Origin: Azolla caroliniana
Lineage: Eukaryota; Polypodiophyta
Assembly (NCBI GenBank): GCA_043228905.1
Contig: JBHGNT010000014.1
Span: forward strand, 5,084,001 to 5,148,000
Direction of reading: 5' to 3'
DNA length: 64,000 nt
The notes under the pieces were generated by a model. That model had not been told where the DNA came from and did not search any database. It was given only the letters and a program-made list of their open reading frames with translations. Both the position numbers and the translations under genes were made by a program. Positions 41,924 to 53,801 of this stretch are shown in pieces; positions within the stretch are counted from its first letter, which is position 1, and the number at the start of each line of letters is the position of its first letter.

Positions 41924-44596
41924 TCACTTCGGCATGGGGTGTCTTACTAGTCTAATCCTCTTCCGGCATGCATCCAGCTTGTCGGGTATTAGCACTTTGG
42001 TCAGCATATCTGACCCGTTCTCGGCCGTGTGGATCTTCGTCAGTGCGAACTCCTGGTCATCTACTCTTTCCCGGATCCAGTGATATCTTCGCTGGATATG
42101 CTTCGTCCGGGAATGGGAGGCTGAATTCTTAGCAAGATGGATGGCACTTTGATTGTCGCAATAGAGTCGGTATTCATCTTTCCGGATACCGAGCTCTCCG
42201 ATGAAGTCCTTCATCCATAATATTTCCTTGCCGGCTTGCACAGCCGCCATGTACTCCGCCTCCATGGTTGACAATGCAACCGTCTTCTGCAACCTCAACT
42301 GCCACGAGACAGCTCCCCCTGCATATGTCATTACATACCCGGATGTAGACCGGCTGGTATCCACATCAGCCGACATGTCCGAATCGGTGAAACCGTCAAG
42401 TTGAGGTTTTCCGGAGCCGAATCGGAGACACATATTTGAAGTGCCCTTCAAATACCGGAGTATCCATTTGACCGTGTTCCAGTGCTCCTTGCCGGGATTG
42501 CTCATAAACCGGCTCACCACTCCGATTGCGTATCCTATATCCGGTCGGGTACACACCATTGCGTACATCAAGCTCCCGACGGCAGAGGCATATGGAATCT
42601 TCATCATATCCGCCTTCTCTGCTTTCGTCTTCGGGCTTTTCTTACCGGATAGCCTGCAGTTTGCCGGAAGTGTCGATCCGACCGGTTTCGCATCTAACAT
42701 GTTGAACCGGTGAAGCACCTTTGTCACGTACTTCTCCTGTGACAGCCATAATTGCTTCAATGACCGGTTCCGGATAATATGCATCCCCAGCATCTATCTT
42801 GCCGGACCTAAGTCTTTCATTGAGAAGGTCCGGTTGAGGGCCTTCTTCAGCATCCATATTTTGACTTGGTCCCGTCCGACGATCAACATGTCATCCACGT
42901 ACAGAAGGAGTATCAGGAAGTCGCCTCCTTCAAACTTCTTCACAAACACGCAGGGATCGGCCTGCGTCTTGTGGTACCCTTGATCGTCCATGAAGGAGTC
43001 GAACTTCTGATACCATTGACAGGGAGCCTGCTTCAGCCCGTAGAGGCTCTTCTTCAACCGGCAAACCAGGTGCTCCTTCCCTTTCTCCACAAATCCCTCC
43101 GGTTGCTGCATGTAGATCTCCTCTTCGAGGTCGCCGTGAAGGAATGTCATCTTCACGTCCAGTTGTTCTACCTCGGGGTCCATGCTTGCCGCCATACTCA
43201 GCACCGTCTGGATGGAGGTCATCTTTACTACCGGGGCAAATATCTCGTCGAAGTCCAGGCCCTTCTTCTGCTGGAACCCCTTCACCACGATCCTGACTTT
43301 GTATCTTGGGGGGTTGCCGGCATCTCCCGGTTTCAGCTTGTACACCCACTTGTTTCGGAGTGCCCGCTTTCCTTTCAGCAACTCCACCAATTCGTACGTA
43401 TGGTTCTCATGCAGGGAATCCATCTCATCCTGCATGGCACTTAACCATTTGCCGCTGTGGGTGTCATCCTTCGCTTCTTTGAAGCTTTCCGGCTCCCCCT
43501 CATCGGTCAGCAGAACATGCTCGGCATCCGGAAATCTCCGGGGCGCCCTTCTCTCTCTGAGAGGATATCTCTGTCTTCGGGCTTCGGTAACCAACTCCTC
43601 CATTTTCTCTTCATCTAAATCTGATTCAAGGTCTTGGCCGGTTCTGGTTTCAACTTCCTCTACTTCTTCTTCAGCATGTTCGGTATCCTCACCGTAACCG
43701 GTTGGTCCCTCGAGTGCTAACCGGTCTCTTGCCGGTTGGATCTGCTCATCGTAGAGTCGATCCTTACCAGTCAACTCGGAGTTCATTATCTTCTTCTCCG
43801 ACTCCCAGTCGGCAAGCGTCTTGTCCTCCATGAAGCTAATATCTCGACTCTGGAATACCTTCTTGTCGCTCAGGTCCCACACTCGGTAGCCGAACTCATC
43901 GTCACCGTAACCGAGGAATATGCATGGCCAGGTCTTTGGATCTAACTTTCCTCTCCGGTGCTTAGCTACATGCACGTACGCGAGACACCCGAATACCTTC
44001 AGATGCCGGTAGGGTACTGAGGGTGATCTATTTATCACATATATCGCCGTTGACAATGCCTCAGCCCAAAACTTCTTGGGTAGTTTTGCATGCGCTAGCA
44101 TGCTCCAGACCCTCTCCATTATGGTCCGGTTCATCCTCTTGGCCAGTCCGTTTAGTTCCGGCGTCTTCGGCACAGTAAATTCGAGTCGGATTCCCTTCGA
44201 GCCGCAGTACTCCTTGAACTGCCCCCGGTATTCTCCTCCCTTATCTGCTCGAACCGTCTTCAGCTTCCGGCCGGTTTCTCTTTCCACTCTCGCGTGGAGC
44301 TCTTTGAAGACGGATAGCACCTGATCCTTCATCTTCAACGGTGTGGCCCACAGCTTCCGGTTGTGGTCATCTATGAACATGACGAAGTACTACGCTCCGG
44401 CATGTGACTTCGTGTCTACTTGACACACATCCGTATGCACCAACTCCAGTGGTGCATTACGTCTCATCGGTGGCCTTGGTCGGAAAGAGGTCCGGTTTTT
44501 CTTAACAGCCAGACAATCAGTGCACTTCTCCAAGTGCACGTTCTTCACTGGAATGAGGTTGTTGTCTGCAAGCCTCTTCATCCCATTCTCGCTCAT
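41924..44596 (-). pseudogene. Copia A3 pol: integrase, RT, RNase H
   Basis: Two large open pieces, 44380-42794 and 42793-41924, are separated by one TAG where A1 has CAA in GPARQILGMHI. Integrase has KTVRADKGGEYRGQ (the aspartate-asparagine pair of RADNGGE reads D-K) and PELNGLAKRMNRT (the catalytic-region E of AER reads K). RT has LLLYVDDMLIVG and RNase H FTDSDMSADVD and STMEAEYMAAV. The pre-integrase piece (44596-44390) ends in a stop. Protein sequence is close to A1. Confidence 0.85.
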
Positions 44597-44599
44597 ATG

Positions 44600-45328
44600 T
44601 TACAGCCTCTTGTGCCACAGCTCACCGGCAGTGTCGGATGCCACGTTCACTTCTTCCGGACATAACCGGGAATTCATCAGGTACAGTGTGTTGACCTTCC
44701 GGGCCCGAGCCACAATCAGGCTCCCTTTGCCGAACTTCATGACACCATTCCGGATGCTACTCGTGTAGCCTTCATCATCTAGCCGACCGGCTGATATCAG
44801 GTTCAGAAGAACCTCCGGAACGTGTCGGACATCCTTCAGCAGCAACTTGCATCCGGTTGGTGTTGTCAGCCACACGTCTCCTATGCCGACAATTCGGCAT
44901 GTTCCTTCATTCCCCATCCGGACACAGCCGTGATCACCGGCTGAGTAGGATGAGAAGCATTTCCAATCCAGGGTAAGATGGAACGACGCTCTGGAGTCGA
45001 CCACCCAGGTCATCTCATCGCCGGCAAGGTTTATCTCACTCTCCTTGGTGATGAGCATCAACTCTTCTTCACTTGCCGCGATTGTCGTCGTCCCCTTCCG
45101 GTCCGTTCCCCTCCAGTCTTTACCGTTCCGGTCCGGTATCCGCTTCGAATCGGTACCGTCGGTTTCCTTGTCCTTTTGGAAATGCCGACAGTTCTTCTGG
45201 AAGTGTCCCGGCTTGCCGCAATAGAAGCAAGTAGGTCTCCCCCTTGACTTTGACCGTGTCCCCGACTTTTCCCGGTTCTGGGGACTACGGTTTCTTTGTC
45301 TTCCGCGTTCCAATTCGGTAAGGAGTGT
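44600..45328 (-). pseudogene. Copia A3 gag end, zinc knuckle and protease
   Basis: It reads CFYCGKPGHFQKNC (zinc knuckle) and WVVDSRASFHLT; the protease DSG is DSR. The frame runs into the solo LTR at 45328. Confidence 0.8.
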
Positions 45329-45775
45329 TGTCGTGAAGATCCGTCACTACGCGCGGATCGTGAGGCGGAACCGCCGGGGTTCTGAACCGGAAGGATTCAA
45401 AGTCGGTACAAGCTTTGGCGTAAGCTTTAGCGAGAAAGTACTTAAGATAGATTGGGAAAGAGAGAAGTTGAGATTAAACGATTGAGAGAGATTGATTGAA
45501 CTTTTAACTTTAGATTTAAGAAACAAGTTACACGATCAATTTGATAACGAATTTCTTCTTAAAAAAAACCGTGTGTTTTCTCCTCCCCCTTCCTTCTTTT
45601 ATAGATGCTCTCATGCATATGATGCATGTGAGGGTACAAGACATGCATAAATTGCATGTTTGCCATTTGGCGCTTATGTATTACATGTGGTGCATGATAA
45701 CCATGTCACTCATTTTAGCTCTCATATATGAGAATTTACATGTAAAAGTACAATGATAGAAATATAATTTCAACT

Positions 45776-45860
45776 AAATAGCATGGCTTAATGGTAAGCC
45801 AATTGACTACTAACTTGGAGGTGCAAGGTTCGAATGCTTACTTGCCCTCCTTGTATATGT
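45776..45860 (+). repeat. tRNA-derived SINE-like sequence
   Basis: A-box TGGCTTAATGG (45784-45794) and B-box GGTTCGAATGC (45827-45837), 32 bases apart, form an internal pol III promoter. They are followed by an AT-rich tail of tata/tatt repeats. It is too degenerate for a tRNA gene. Confidence 0.65.
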
Positions 45861-45895
45861 ATATATATGTATATATATTTATATATTTATTTATC

Positions 45896-46190
45896 GGACG
45901 CCGGTTCCTCGGATGCCGCCAAATACCGGTGCCGCCGCCAGATGCCGTCGGTTACCGGTGCCTCACCAGATGCCGTCGTCTTACCGGCGCCGGATACCGG
46001 TGCGTCGCCGGTTGCCGCCGGATGTCGTCTACTCACCGGCGCCAGATATCGGTGCCTCGCCGGATACCGGTGCCTCGCCGGATGTCGTTGTCTCACCGGC
46101 GCCGGATACCGATGCCGTCGGTTGCCGGTGCCTCGCCGGATGCTGTCGGATCACCGGCTCCATCGTCGGTCCGGTTTTGGTTGGCCAAAA
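45896..46190. repeat. GC-rich minisatellite
   Basis: Irregular units of about 28-58 bp, each containing accggcgcc or accggtgcc and gccggat or ccagatg, make up a block much richer in GC than its surroundings. All frames over it encode Ala/Pro/Ser/Asp repeats, which I take as a by-product. Confidence 0.8.
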
Positions 46191-46557
46191 CCCTTTACGA
46201 GTAGCTAGCCCACCTCCACTCTTAGTTCAAGTTACCTTGAACTCTCTATGCTCCACACATAGACACAAAGATAATATCTTTTGCTCTACCTCATATATGA
46301 TGAGAGCCGTATTTGTCGTGCCTACGTGGGATATCTCACAATTTTCTCTTTTCCTTTCACAAACTTTATACCCTCATATCTTGACATTTAGTTGTCCGTT
46401 TCTCGTGTAATAAAGTGCATTCGAAACCTCCATCATTTTGTACTTAGATATTAAATTTATTTAAAACGTTATCTTCACAATCATTGTATTATGTGATTCA
46501 TACTCGATTTCGTACGTTTTATGGGATTTTCACACTATTGCCGAAAATCTTCACGAC

Positions 46558-47152
46558 AGCGCTTTGGAGTCGGAGCTCGTATCTTTATCTTTTCGACGCG
46601 CCTCCTCATCTAGCAAGCTCGACTTTACTCTTGCTAGGGATAACCGCTTTCCTTCCGGCCCGGCGTTGCCCAAAGTGACAACCAATGTCTACCAGCTATC
46701 CGGGAGGGAACCGAGCAGGAGTAGCGCTAGTACCTCGTCGGTGAGAGGTACTTCCAATGATGTTGCCTGGTGTATCAACCCCTGGAAGGCATTCATGTGC
46801 TCCGCCATGTTGGAGCCATGTACCGGAGTCTTACTAGCTTCCGGAATACCGAAACTTGATTAACAGCATTTTTGTTTTGAAACTTTATGCCGATCTTCTC
46901 CCAGAGCTCATGAGCCTTGCTCTCTTCATTGAAGTTGTTGTACAGGCTCATGTCGATGAAGCACTGTATGTACGCCGTTGTCTTCATGTGCATCACCTCC
47001 CATATCGTGGCGTCGATTTTGTCCGGTCTCTTGTCCCCGAACTGAACCGGCAGCCAGAGGTCTTTAACCACGAGCATGTCCCTCATCTTCGACTTCCACA
47101 CCGAATAGTTGGAGCCGGTGAGCTTGAACAGGCCTCCCAACGAATCGTCCAT
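46558..47152 (-). pseudogene. Copia A3 gag, N-terminal part
   Basis: It starts MDDSLGGLFKLTGSNY at 47152 and reads WKSKMRDMLVVKDLWLPV and SLYNNFNEESKAHELWEKI, then a stop and a shift at about 46800. It continues to EEARRKDK, where the solo LTR sits. It resembles A2 gag more than A1 gag. Confidence 0.8.
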
Positions 47153-47168
47153 TTTCTATGTCGTTTCG

Positions 47169-47180
47169 CTCTGATACCAC
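47169..47180 (-). other. Copia A3 primer-binding site
   Basis: The plus strand gctctgataccac is the reverse of TGGTATCAGAGC, beside the 5' LTR edge at 47182. Confidence 0.85.
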
Positions 47181-47181
47181 T

Positions 47182-47450
47182 TGACAGGAACTGCACGCTC
47201 CCTATACGCAACGCTCGGCCAAAACCGAGCTTAGAATCATACATAGAAAAATGGGAGATAAATGCACGACACAGTGAAGAGAAGAGTACACAGGATGTTT
47301 ACGTGGAAAACCCAAATTAGGGAAAAACCACGGCATCCCACAGGCTGCAAACTATCACTATGTTAGAATGTACAACAGTGAGTTCACGGAGGCAACGACC
47401 TCGTGCTCACGATCTTCGCCACAGGCGGAGGTTTCAACAGAGGCAACGAC

Positions 47451-47489
<39 letters not shown>

Positions 47490-48038
47490 CACGGTTACAC
47501 ACTCTCTCTCTTCTTGCACCAACAAGAATAACAACCACACTAAAAGTTTTCCCTAAGTCATATTTATACTAATATGACTTTTCGGCTATTTACAAATATA
47601 GCCATGATGGACTCTCAGAAACATATTTACGAATATGTCCCTTCATCCGGTGAGCACTCCTCACTGGGTCTGCACCATCCAGCTCTCCGTAGCCGGGTAC
47701 TCCTCATCCGGTTCTCACCGGGTCTGCACCATCCGGCTCTCCGTAGCCGGGTACTCCTCATCCGGTTCTCACCGGGTCTGCACCATCCGGCTCTCCGTAG
47801 CCGGATACTCCTCATCCGGTTCTCACCGGGTCTGCACCATCCGGCTCTCCGTAGCCGAGTACTCCTTATCCGGTTCTCACCGGGTTTGCACCATCCGGCT
47901 CTCCGTAGTCGGGTGCTCCTCATCCGGTTCTCACCGGGTCTGCACCATCCGGCTCTCTGTAGCCGGGTACTCCTCATCCGGTTTGTTCATCAGCACTGTT
48001 CTTCTCCCTTCCCATCCGGAGGGACCTGTCTCCCAACA
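47182..48038 (-). repeat. Copia A3 5' LTR (right copy) with repeat array
   Basis: It has the same ends as the left copy (TGACAGGAACTGCACG, CTGTCTCCCAACA) but is 262 bp longer, because the GC-rich unit is present six times instead of once. Confidence 0.9.
47666..47989. repeat. 54-bp tandem repeat, six units
   Basis: Unit starts are at 47666, 47720, 47774, 47828, 47882 and 47936, each beginning gggtctgcaccatccggctc with a few substitutions. Since 54 is 18 codons, all frames appear open over it. Each unit, read in element sense, holds two CCGGATG motifs about 25-29 bases apart, like the shorter units of the A1 LTR. Confidence 0.95.
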
Positions 48039-48043
48039 TGATT

Positions 48044-49690
48044 GCCCCATCAATTTACAACTGGGAAAAGAGCCACCATGGGGACCAATCTACAATTTGT
48101 CACCAACCGAGCTAGAAGTCCTTTGAGCCTATATAGAGGAGAATTTGGAAAATGGTTTCATTTGGCATTCGAAATATCCAACCGGCGCACCCATTTTCTT
48201 CATCAAGAAAAAGGATGGATCACTTCGTCTCGTTGTAGATTAATGTGGCTTGAATAAGGTCACCATCAGAAATAGGTATGCACTTCCCCTTATCTCAAGT
48301 CGTTTAGAACGGATCAATGCTGCAAGGTTCTTCACGAAGATCGACTCGCATATAACCTCGTACGGATCCGACCAAGAGATGAATGGAAGACCGTCTTTCG
48401 CACCAGATATGGGCACTTCGAGTATACGGTCATGCCGTTCGGCCTCACTAATGCGCCGACAATCTTCCAGCACATGGCAAATGATATATTTTGGGTGCAA
48501 CCAGGTGGAATTTCTGGGCTATGTCCTCTCCTCGGAAGGCATCTCCATGCATCCAGCTAAGGTCAAAACGGTGGTAGAGTGGCAAACTTTGCGTTCCTTG
48601 CGAGATGTGCAATGCTTTTTAGGCTTTGCCAATTTCTACCGCAAGTTTATATAGGATTACTCAAAGCTTGTTGTGCCTCTCACACAACATACTAAGAAGG
48701 GACAATCGTTCGTTTGGTCTGAAGAAGTGGACATGACTTTTGAGACTCTTAAGAAGGCATTTACATATGGTCCTATTCTAGCTCACGTTGATCCAGAAAA
48801 ACCATTCATCATGGAAGCGGACGCATCGGATTTCGCATTGGGTAGCATTCTGTCACAACAAGGTAATGATGAAAAGCTACATCATGTGGCTTTCCACTCA
48901 CACAAGTTTGACGCCGCCGAAATCAACTATCAAATTCATGATAAGGAGCTATTAGTAATAGTGGACTCTTTTACGAAATGGAGGCATTTTCTAGAGGGAT
49001 CCTCTCATCAAGTCATTGTATTCAGTGATCACAAAAACCTTGCCTACTTTTAGAGTGCTCGTGTGTTAAATCGACATCAAGCTCGGTGGGCCCAATTCCT
49101 CACGCGTTTTGACTTCAAAATTAAATATCGTCCGGGGAAGCACCAAGGGAAGGCAGATGCATTATCACGGCGTTCGTATCTAGCACCACGTCCCGACAAA
49201 CCAGCTTTCGATAACCAAAAGCAAGTAATCTTGGGACCGGCACGACTGCAAGCAACACAGGTCTTCGGCATGCCCTTGGATTCCCACGTTATCGATATCA
49301 TACGTGAGGACTTGAAGACGGATGCTTTCGCCCAAGCCATTCTAGCACAAATTGATCCCTCTCGAGCATCTTGTTCACAGTTGCAACAACCAGGTACGAA
49401 CTATCGACAATTCGAATGTCACGATGGATTACTATTCTTTAAGAAACTCTTGTATGTTCCTAATGGTTCTTGCCGCCTTCGAGTAGTCCAAAACTGTCAT
49501 GACACATATACAACTGGGCATTTTGGTAGTACTAAGACATTAGTTTTAGTACAACGATCATTCTAGTGGCCCTGTATGCGACAATTTGTCGAAGATTTTG
49601 TTCGGACTTGTGATACATGTTGCAGAGCAAAAATGCCAAAGCATCATCCATATGGTTTATTAGAACCATTACCAATTCCAAGCTTTATTC
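48044..49690 (+). pseudogene. Gypsy-2 RT, RNase H and integrase N-terminus
   Basis: RT resumes with CPINLQLGKEPPWGPIYNLS and [20 protein letters not shown]. After FFTKIDSH the frame is lost, and the part with the YxDD box is deleted before [15 protein letters not shown]. RNase H (48673-49053) keeps EADASDFAL, HDKELLVI and FSDHKNLAYF. Next are KYRPGKHQGKADALSRR and the integrase zinc finger (CHDTYTTGHFG, CDTCCRAKMPKHHP). It stops after PLPIPS at about 49680. Confidence 0.8.
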
Positions 49691-49714
49691 AATTTTTCTC
49701 TATAAAGTATGCCA

Positions 49715-52407
49715 CCATTTCTATCCAAGGTTGTACACCTTCAAAATGAATCGAATGAAAGTAAATTGACGAGCCACCATATGCTCATATAGATTCAATA
49801 TTGATGCCCCACCAAGACGCTTCGGAGTATAAACATGATCCTATGCCAACCATGACAAGGCACTTTTCCCTTTTCTTTTCCATAACATCATTCGCATCGA
49901 GCGTGACAACATTTCAAGAGCTTTCTTTGACCATGGGAGCAAAGGAAGATAATACGATACCATAGAGACCATAATCGATTGGACCACCTTAAGTCGTACA
50001 TGAAAAGGCCAAAATTGAGACCTCCAATACATAAACTTATCCTCCAACCTTTTAGATACCCATTCAATAAGTTTCACATGAGAAATTTCCACCCCAATTG
50101 GATATCCAAGATGACGACAAATCATACCATGATGTACTATCCTTCCTGACCACCCCAACCCTAACACATCTTGTTTTGTACATGAAATGAGGACAGATTT
50201 ATGTATATTAATTCTCAACCGTGAAGCATTTGAAAACAATTCCCACACATCTTTTGTCTTACGAATATTTTCCCGATTAGGTGCCAAAAACATAATATGG
50301 TCATCTACGAGAGCTCGAACAATAAATGGCTTCCCTGATGGCAACCTTAGTCCAAGCAATTCTTCCTCCATAGCCATATTGTGTAACTTAACAAGAATAG
50401 GATGTGTAACAATAGTGAATAGTAAAGGACTTATCGGGCATCCTTGTCTAACTGACCTCCGAATAGAAATCGGTTGTGTTACTCCTCCATTAAACATCAC
50501 ATGTGAAACTGAATCCTCCCCTAATGTGTATATCAACTTAGACATACAATCACCAAAACCCATATGAGACATCAATTGATTTGTAAATGACCAATACACA
50601 ATATCATAGGCTTTCTCGATATCCAATTGTAGCAACACTAAATCTTGTTTAGACTCCTTTGCATAGTCAATTGACATTTGAACATTTAAAATATTATGTA
50701 AAATGTCTCTTTTTGCTAAAAACACATATTGAGCATTATGAATAATAGAAGGCAAAACCTTATGCAACCTATTGGCCATCACTTTTGCAAAAATCTTGTA
50801 CATTCCCCCCATCAATGAAATGGGCCTCCATTGAGCAAAGGAAGATAGAGAAGGCACCTTCGGCAAAAGCTTGATCAAACCAATCTTCCAAGAATGAAGC
50901 ATTTCCCCCTGATGTCCACACCTTCTGAAATAAAACCGTAAAAGGCCCCTTTAACTTAATCACATATTTCTTAAAGAGATCATGTGTTAATCCATCCCAC
51001 CCAGGACTCTTATCATTAGCAAGATGTGACATGACATGTTCCACCTCATCCTCTAAAATATTAGCGTCTAATGATTGTGCCACATATGTGATACATGATT
51101 TTTCACTCCATTAAAAAATACATCTCTATCCTTTTTAACATTATCATCGATACACACTTGTACATCCAACAATTGTGTATAATATTCTATGCATTTCTTC
51201 ACAATTTCTTGAGGATCAGAACACATGATACCATTTTCCTCTAACCTTACCACATTATGTCGTGCATGTGATTCATGAAGGTCATGAAAAAACTTATGTG
51301 ATTGACAATTATCATCATCCACTTCTTGTCTTAGACTAGCATGTTGATCATTTTTTGCCGTTAGGTCACGCATCGCAGAAATTAATACCTCTTGATATCC
51401 CATCAACTCTACATCCATTGTCCAATAAGTTAACAATGAGTTGCATTTATCAAGCAAATTAACTAGGAGACTTAATTTCTTTCTCCTTTTAAAAGCATGA
51501 TGAATTCCGTAATATCTAGTTAACCTCTGAACATTTGCAACAAATACTTCCCATGCTTCATACCCATCAAATTGAACATGATAGGCAAATGCATCAATCA
51601 ATTGACACATATAGGCATGGAAGACCTCATGATCCAAAAATGATGAATTAAAAAACAACGGTGGTTTTCCTAAAAGCTCATGAAAACCTTTAATTGAGTG
51701 GTGATTGAACTCAAAAATTAATGGGAAATGATCTGATATAATTGACCTATAAGACATTGAAATATCCAAAATCTCTGGTAAAAAACCTTCGGTATACATT
51801 ACATACATTCGATCCAACCTACTCCAAGTATCCTTATATTGAGCCGATTGAAAGGTATAACCAGGTTCATCTCCCTTGATCCATTTCCATACATCCCTTA
51901 ACATGACTTCAGTCTCAAAATCTCCCCATTCTTGAGCCTCTGGTCCATCCATAATAGAGTGGATAGATGTTGATTGATCTGTCTCACAACAAACATTAAA
52001 ATCTCCCATCAATAAACCTGGTCTACCATTATCAAGCACTGAGTTTAGAGATCTCCATAACAACTTTCATTCTTGTGAAACATTTGATGCATACACACCA
52101 ACTAACCAAAGAGCTTGCCCTTCATAACATATCTCTACCACAATAAATCTTCCAAATTCATCTGAACAATTACTTTTGGGTGAAATTTATCTCTTATAAA
52201 CATGACAATCCCAGAATAATCCCCATGAACCTTGCCAGCATAACATAATGTATAACCCTTAGAATAACTAATTAAACTAGCATTACAATGATCTTTATGC
52301 TCTACTGCACATAAAACATCTCATTGCTCACTTAACACAATCCTCCAAACCTCATGCATTCTAAATCTAGAACACAATCCCCTCACATTCCATGTGGTGA
52401 TCTTCAT
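49715..52407 (-). pseudogene. L1 ORF2: endonuclease and reverse transcriptase
   Basis: It begins at ATG 52407 (MKITTWNVRGLCSRF), the classic start of plant L1 ORF2. Endonuclease has AVEHKD and LLMGDFNVCC, then SDHFPLIFEF. RT has WRPISLMGGMYKIFAKVMANRL, QLDIEKAYD, VRQGCPISPLLF and ALVDDHIMF; the box reads VDDH. The end is a degraded C-terminal domain (PKRLGGASILNLYEH). Frameshifts near 52150 and 51080 and several stops inactivate it. Confidence 0.8.
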
Positions 52408-53801
52408 ACTTTATTTTTTCCTTTTATTCGAGAAATCTCCTTCTCCTTCACTACTAATGTTTCTGCCATATCCTGAAATAAATCCCCTAAGATTGCATAT
52501 GAATTACTATGGGAATGCAAAACTCTAGATCCCAATGGCTCCTCATGTGAACGAGGCACCGATTTCCGTGTATTCCAAGGAACATACAAATTACCTTTAT
52601 TATCAAAAGATAATTTCTTTGGATATTCCTCTTGACGAGCCCATGGTTTATTCCGCATGGGATGTGTCGGTGTGACCTTCTCCATAGATATATTATGCCC
52701 AACCTTTTTATTAGACTTCTTTATCTTTCCAGAAACTATTGACCATTGTCCTTCATCCTCTAGAGTCTTTCCATCCTTTTCATTCACAATTTGTGGTTCC
52801 TTTGTTTGCTCTGAAATTGTCAAAGCTTGAATCTGATCATAAATTGTAGGCTCTTCATGTACCACTTCCACTACATTATTTCTTTTTTGAGGACACTCAA
52901 CCATAAAATGCCCCAACACACCACAATGGAAACAATGTCCTGCAAATGTACCCCATTTAAGCCGAAAGTACATAGGCAGCATACTAGAGCATGCAATCTG
53001 TAAACAACTTGGCCTCTTTATAGCAGTATTCCAAAGAATACACATCCGATATCGATTTTGAGCATTAGCACTAGGAGGCACCAAGATCTTTCCCAACTTT
53101 TCTGTCGCTGACCGTAATATTGGCCAAACCACTGAATATGTGCACTCTACCTCAACCCATACGGGACACTCTTGCTTTAATATATCTTGGTATTCCACTA
53201 GTGGTCTCCACGGAACAATATGAACCAAACTTTTCTCATAAAAAACTGGCAATTTATTGAGTAATTTCTCTTTATACTCTTGTGATACCAAAACAACCTC
53301 ATAAAATCCACGAGGACCGGCATAAACATCCTAAACACAATCAGCTTGTTAAATCCCACGTAACCATTGTTTGACCCTCCAAAGGAAAGGTATCTTTCCT
53401 ATGAAAAACAATATGACCCCTTTATCACAAAAATTAGCAAATGAGCCCAAAAACTCCTTATTGTCTATTTCTACCTTAGCCACTTCATCGTCAACTTTCA
53501 CATTCTCCCTTATACAATCTTCCATTAATATATTTGCCATGCATTATAAATGTTCCCAATGACTATCATCTTTCTCAATATCATCTTGTCGCATTGCATC
53601 AACGTAAGACATGTCATTACTATTATCTCCAATACATCGTTTTCTTTTACCATCCCCTCTTGGGCTTGATACTAACTCAACCATGTATGCATCCTTTGAA
53701 GAATTTGGAGACTCATCCATATTCATAAAAACACTACCATCCATATGACAAGAAATAGGAGAGAGCTCACTTACAAGTAATTGTGTTGGAGAAGGAATCA
53801 A
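52404..53801 (-). pseudogene. L1 ORF1 (gag-like) with zinc knuckle
   Basis: One frame with about three stops. The N-terminal part is hydrophobic and charged (GVILFFIGKIPFLWRVKQWL), followed by a region ending in CFHCGVLGHFMVEC, a good C-x2-C-x4-H-x4-C knuckle. Its stop codon overlaps the ORF2 start as ATGA (52407-52404), so ORF2 could be translated by reinitiation. ORF1 proteins bind LINE RNA. Confidence 0.75.

Larger units (their letters stand above)
45329..46557 (-). repeat. Solo gypsy-type LTR inside copia A3 gag
   Basis: The ends are inverted: TGTCGTGAAGAT at 45329 and ATCTTCACGACA at 46557. Flanks are gtgt (45325-45328) and gcgc (46558-46561), which fit a 4-bp duplication gcgc altered by two C-to-T changes. 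Removing it restores the order of A3 gag (DSKA, LLTE). On the minus strand TATAAAAG lies at about 45605-45598. It holds a SINE-like sequence and a GC-rich minisatellite. Confidence 0.75.
41319..48038 (-). mobile_element. Copia A3: Ty1/copia element inserted in gypsy-2 RT
   Basis: It is flanked by the perfect 5-bp duplication tgatt (41314-41318, 48039-48043). LTRs are 595 bp (41319-41913) and 857 bp (47182-48038); the length difference comes mainly from extra 54-bp repeats. The minus strand carries gag, protease, integrase, RT and RNase H with few stops. A solo LTR (45329-46557) interrupts gag. Confidence 0.9.
39396..49690 (+). mobile_element. Gypsy-2: decayed Ty3/gypsy element, split by copia A3
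   Basis: The plus strand shows gag (39552-40510), protease (about 40790-41100), RT beginning at 41240, then copia A3 (41319-48038), then RT, RNase H and the integrase zinc finger (48044-49680). Excising A3 with one tgatt joins the RT frame exactly. The order and the text YADVFDK, HRPYD and NLSPTELEVL match chromovirus-type gypsy elements as I recall them. The integrase core is lost where an L1 fragment begins. Confidence 0.8.

Noticed and set aside
45834-46410. Three overlapping frames rich in PAPDTGASPD
   Set aside because: They arise from a GC-rich minisatellite in a solo LTR, with no start context or homology.
47666-47989. CRISPR-like direct repeats
   Set aside because: The units are contiguous with no spacers and lie in a plant retrotransposon LTR.
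47574-48041. Open frames on both strands encoding an 18-residue repeat (LHHPALRSRVLLIRFSPG)
   Set aside because: They are a by-product of a 54-bp tandem repeat, whose length is a multiple of three, inside an LTR.
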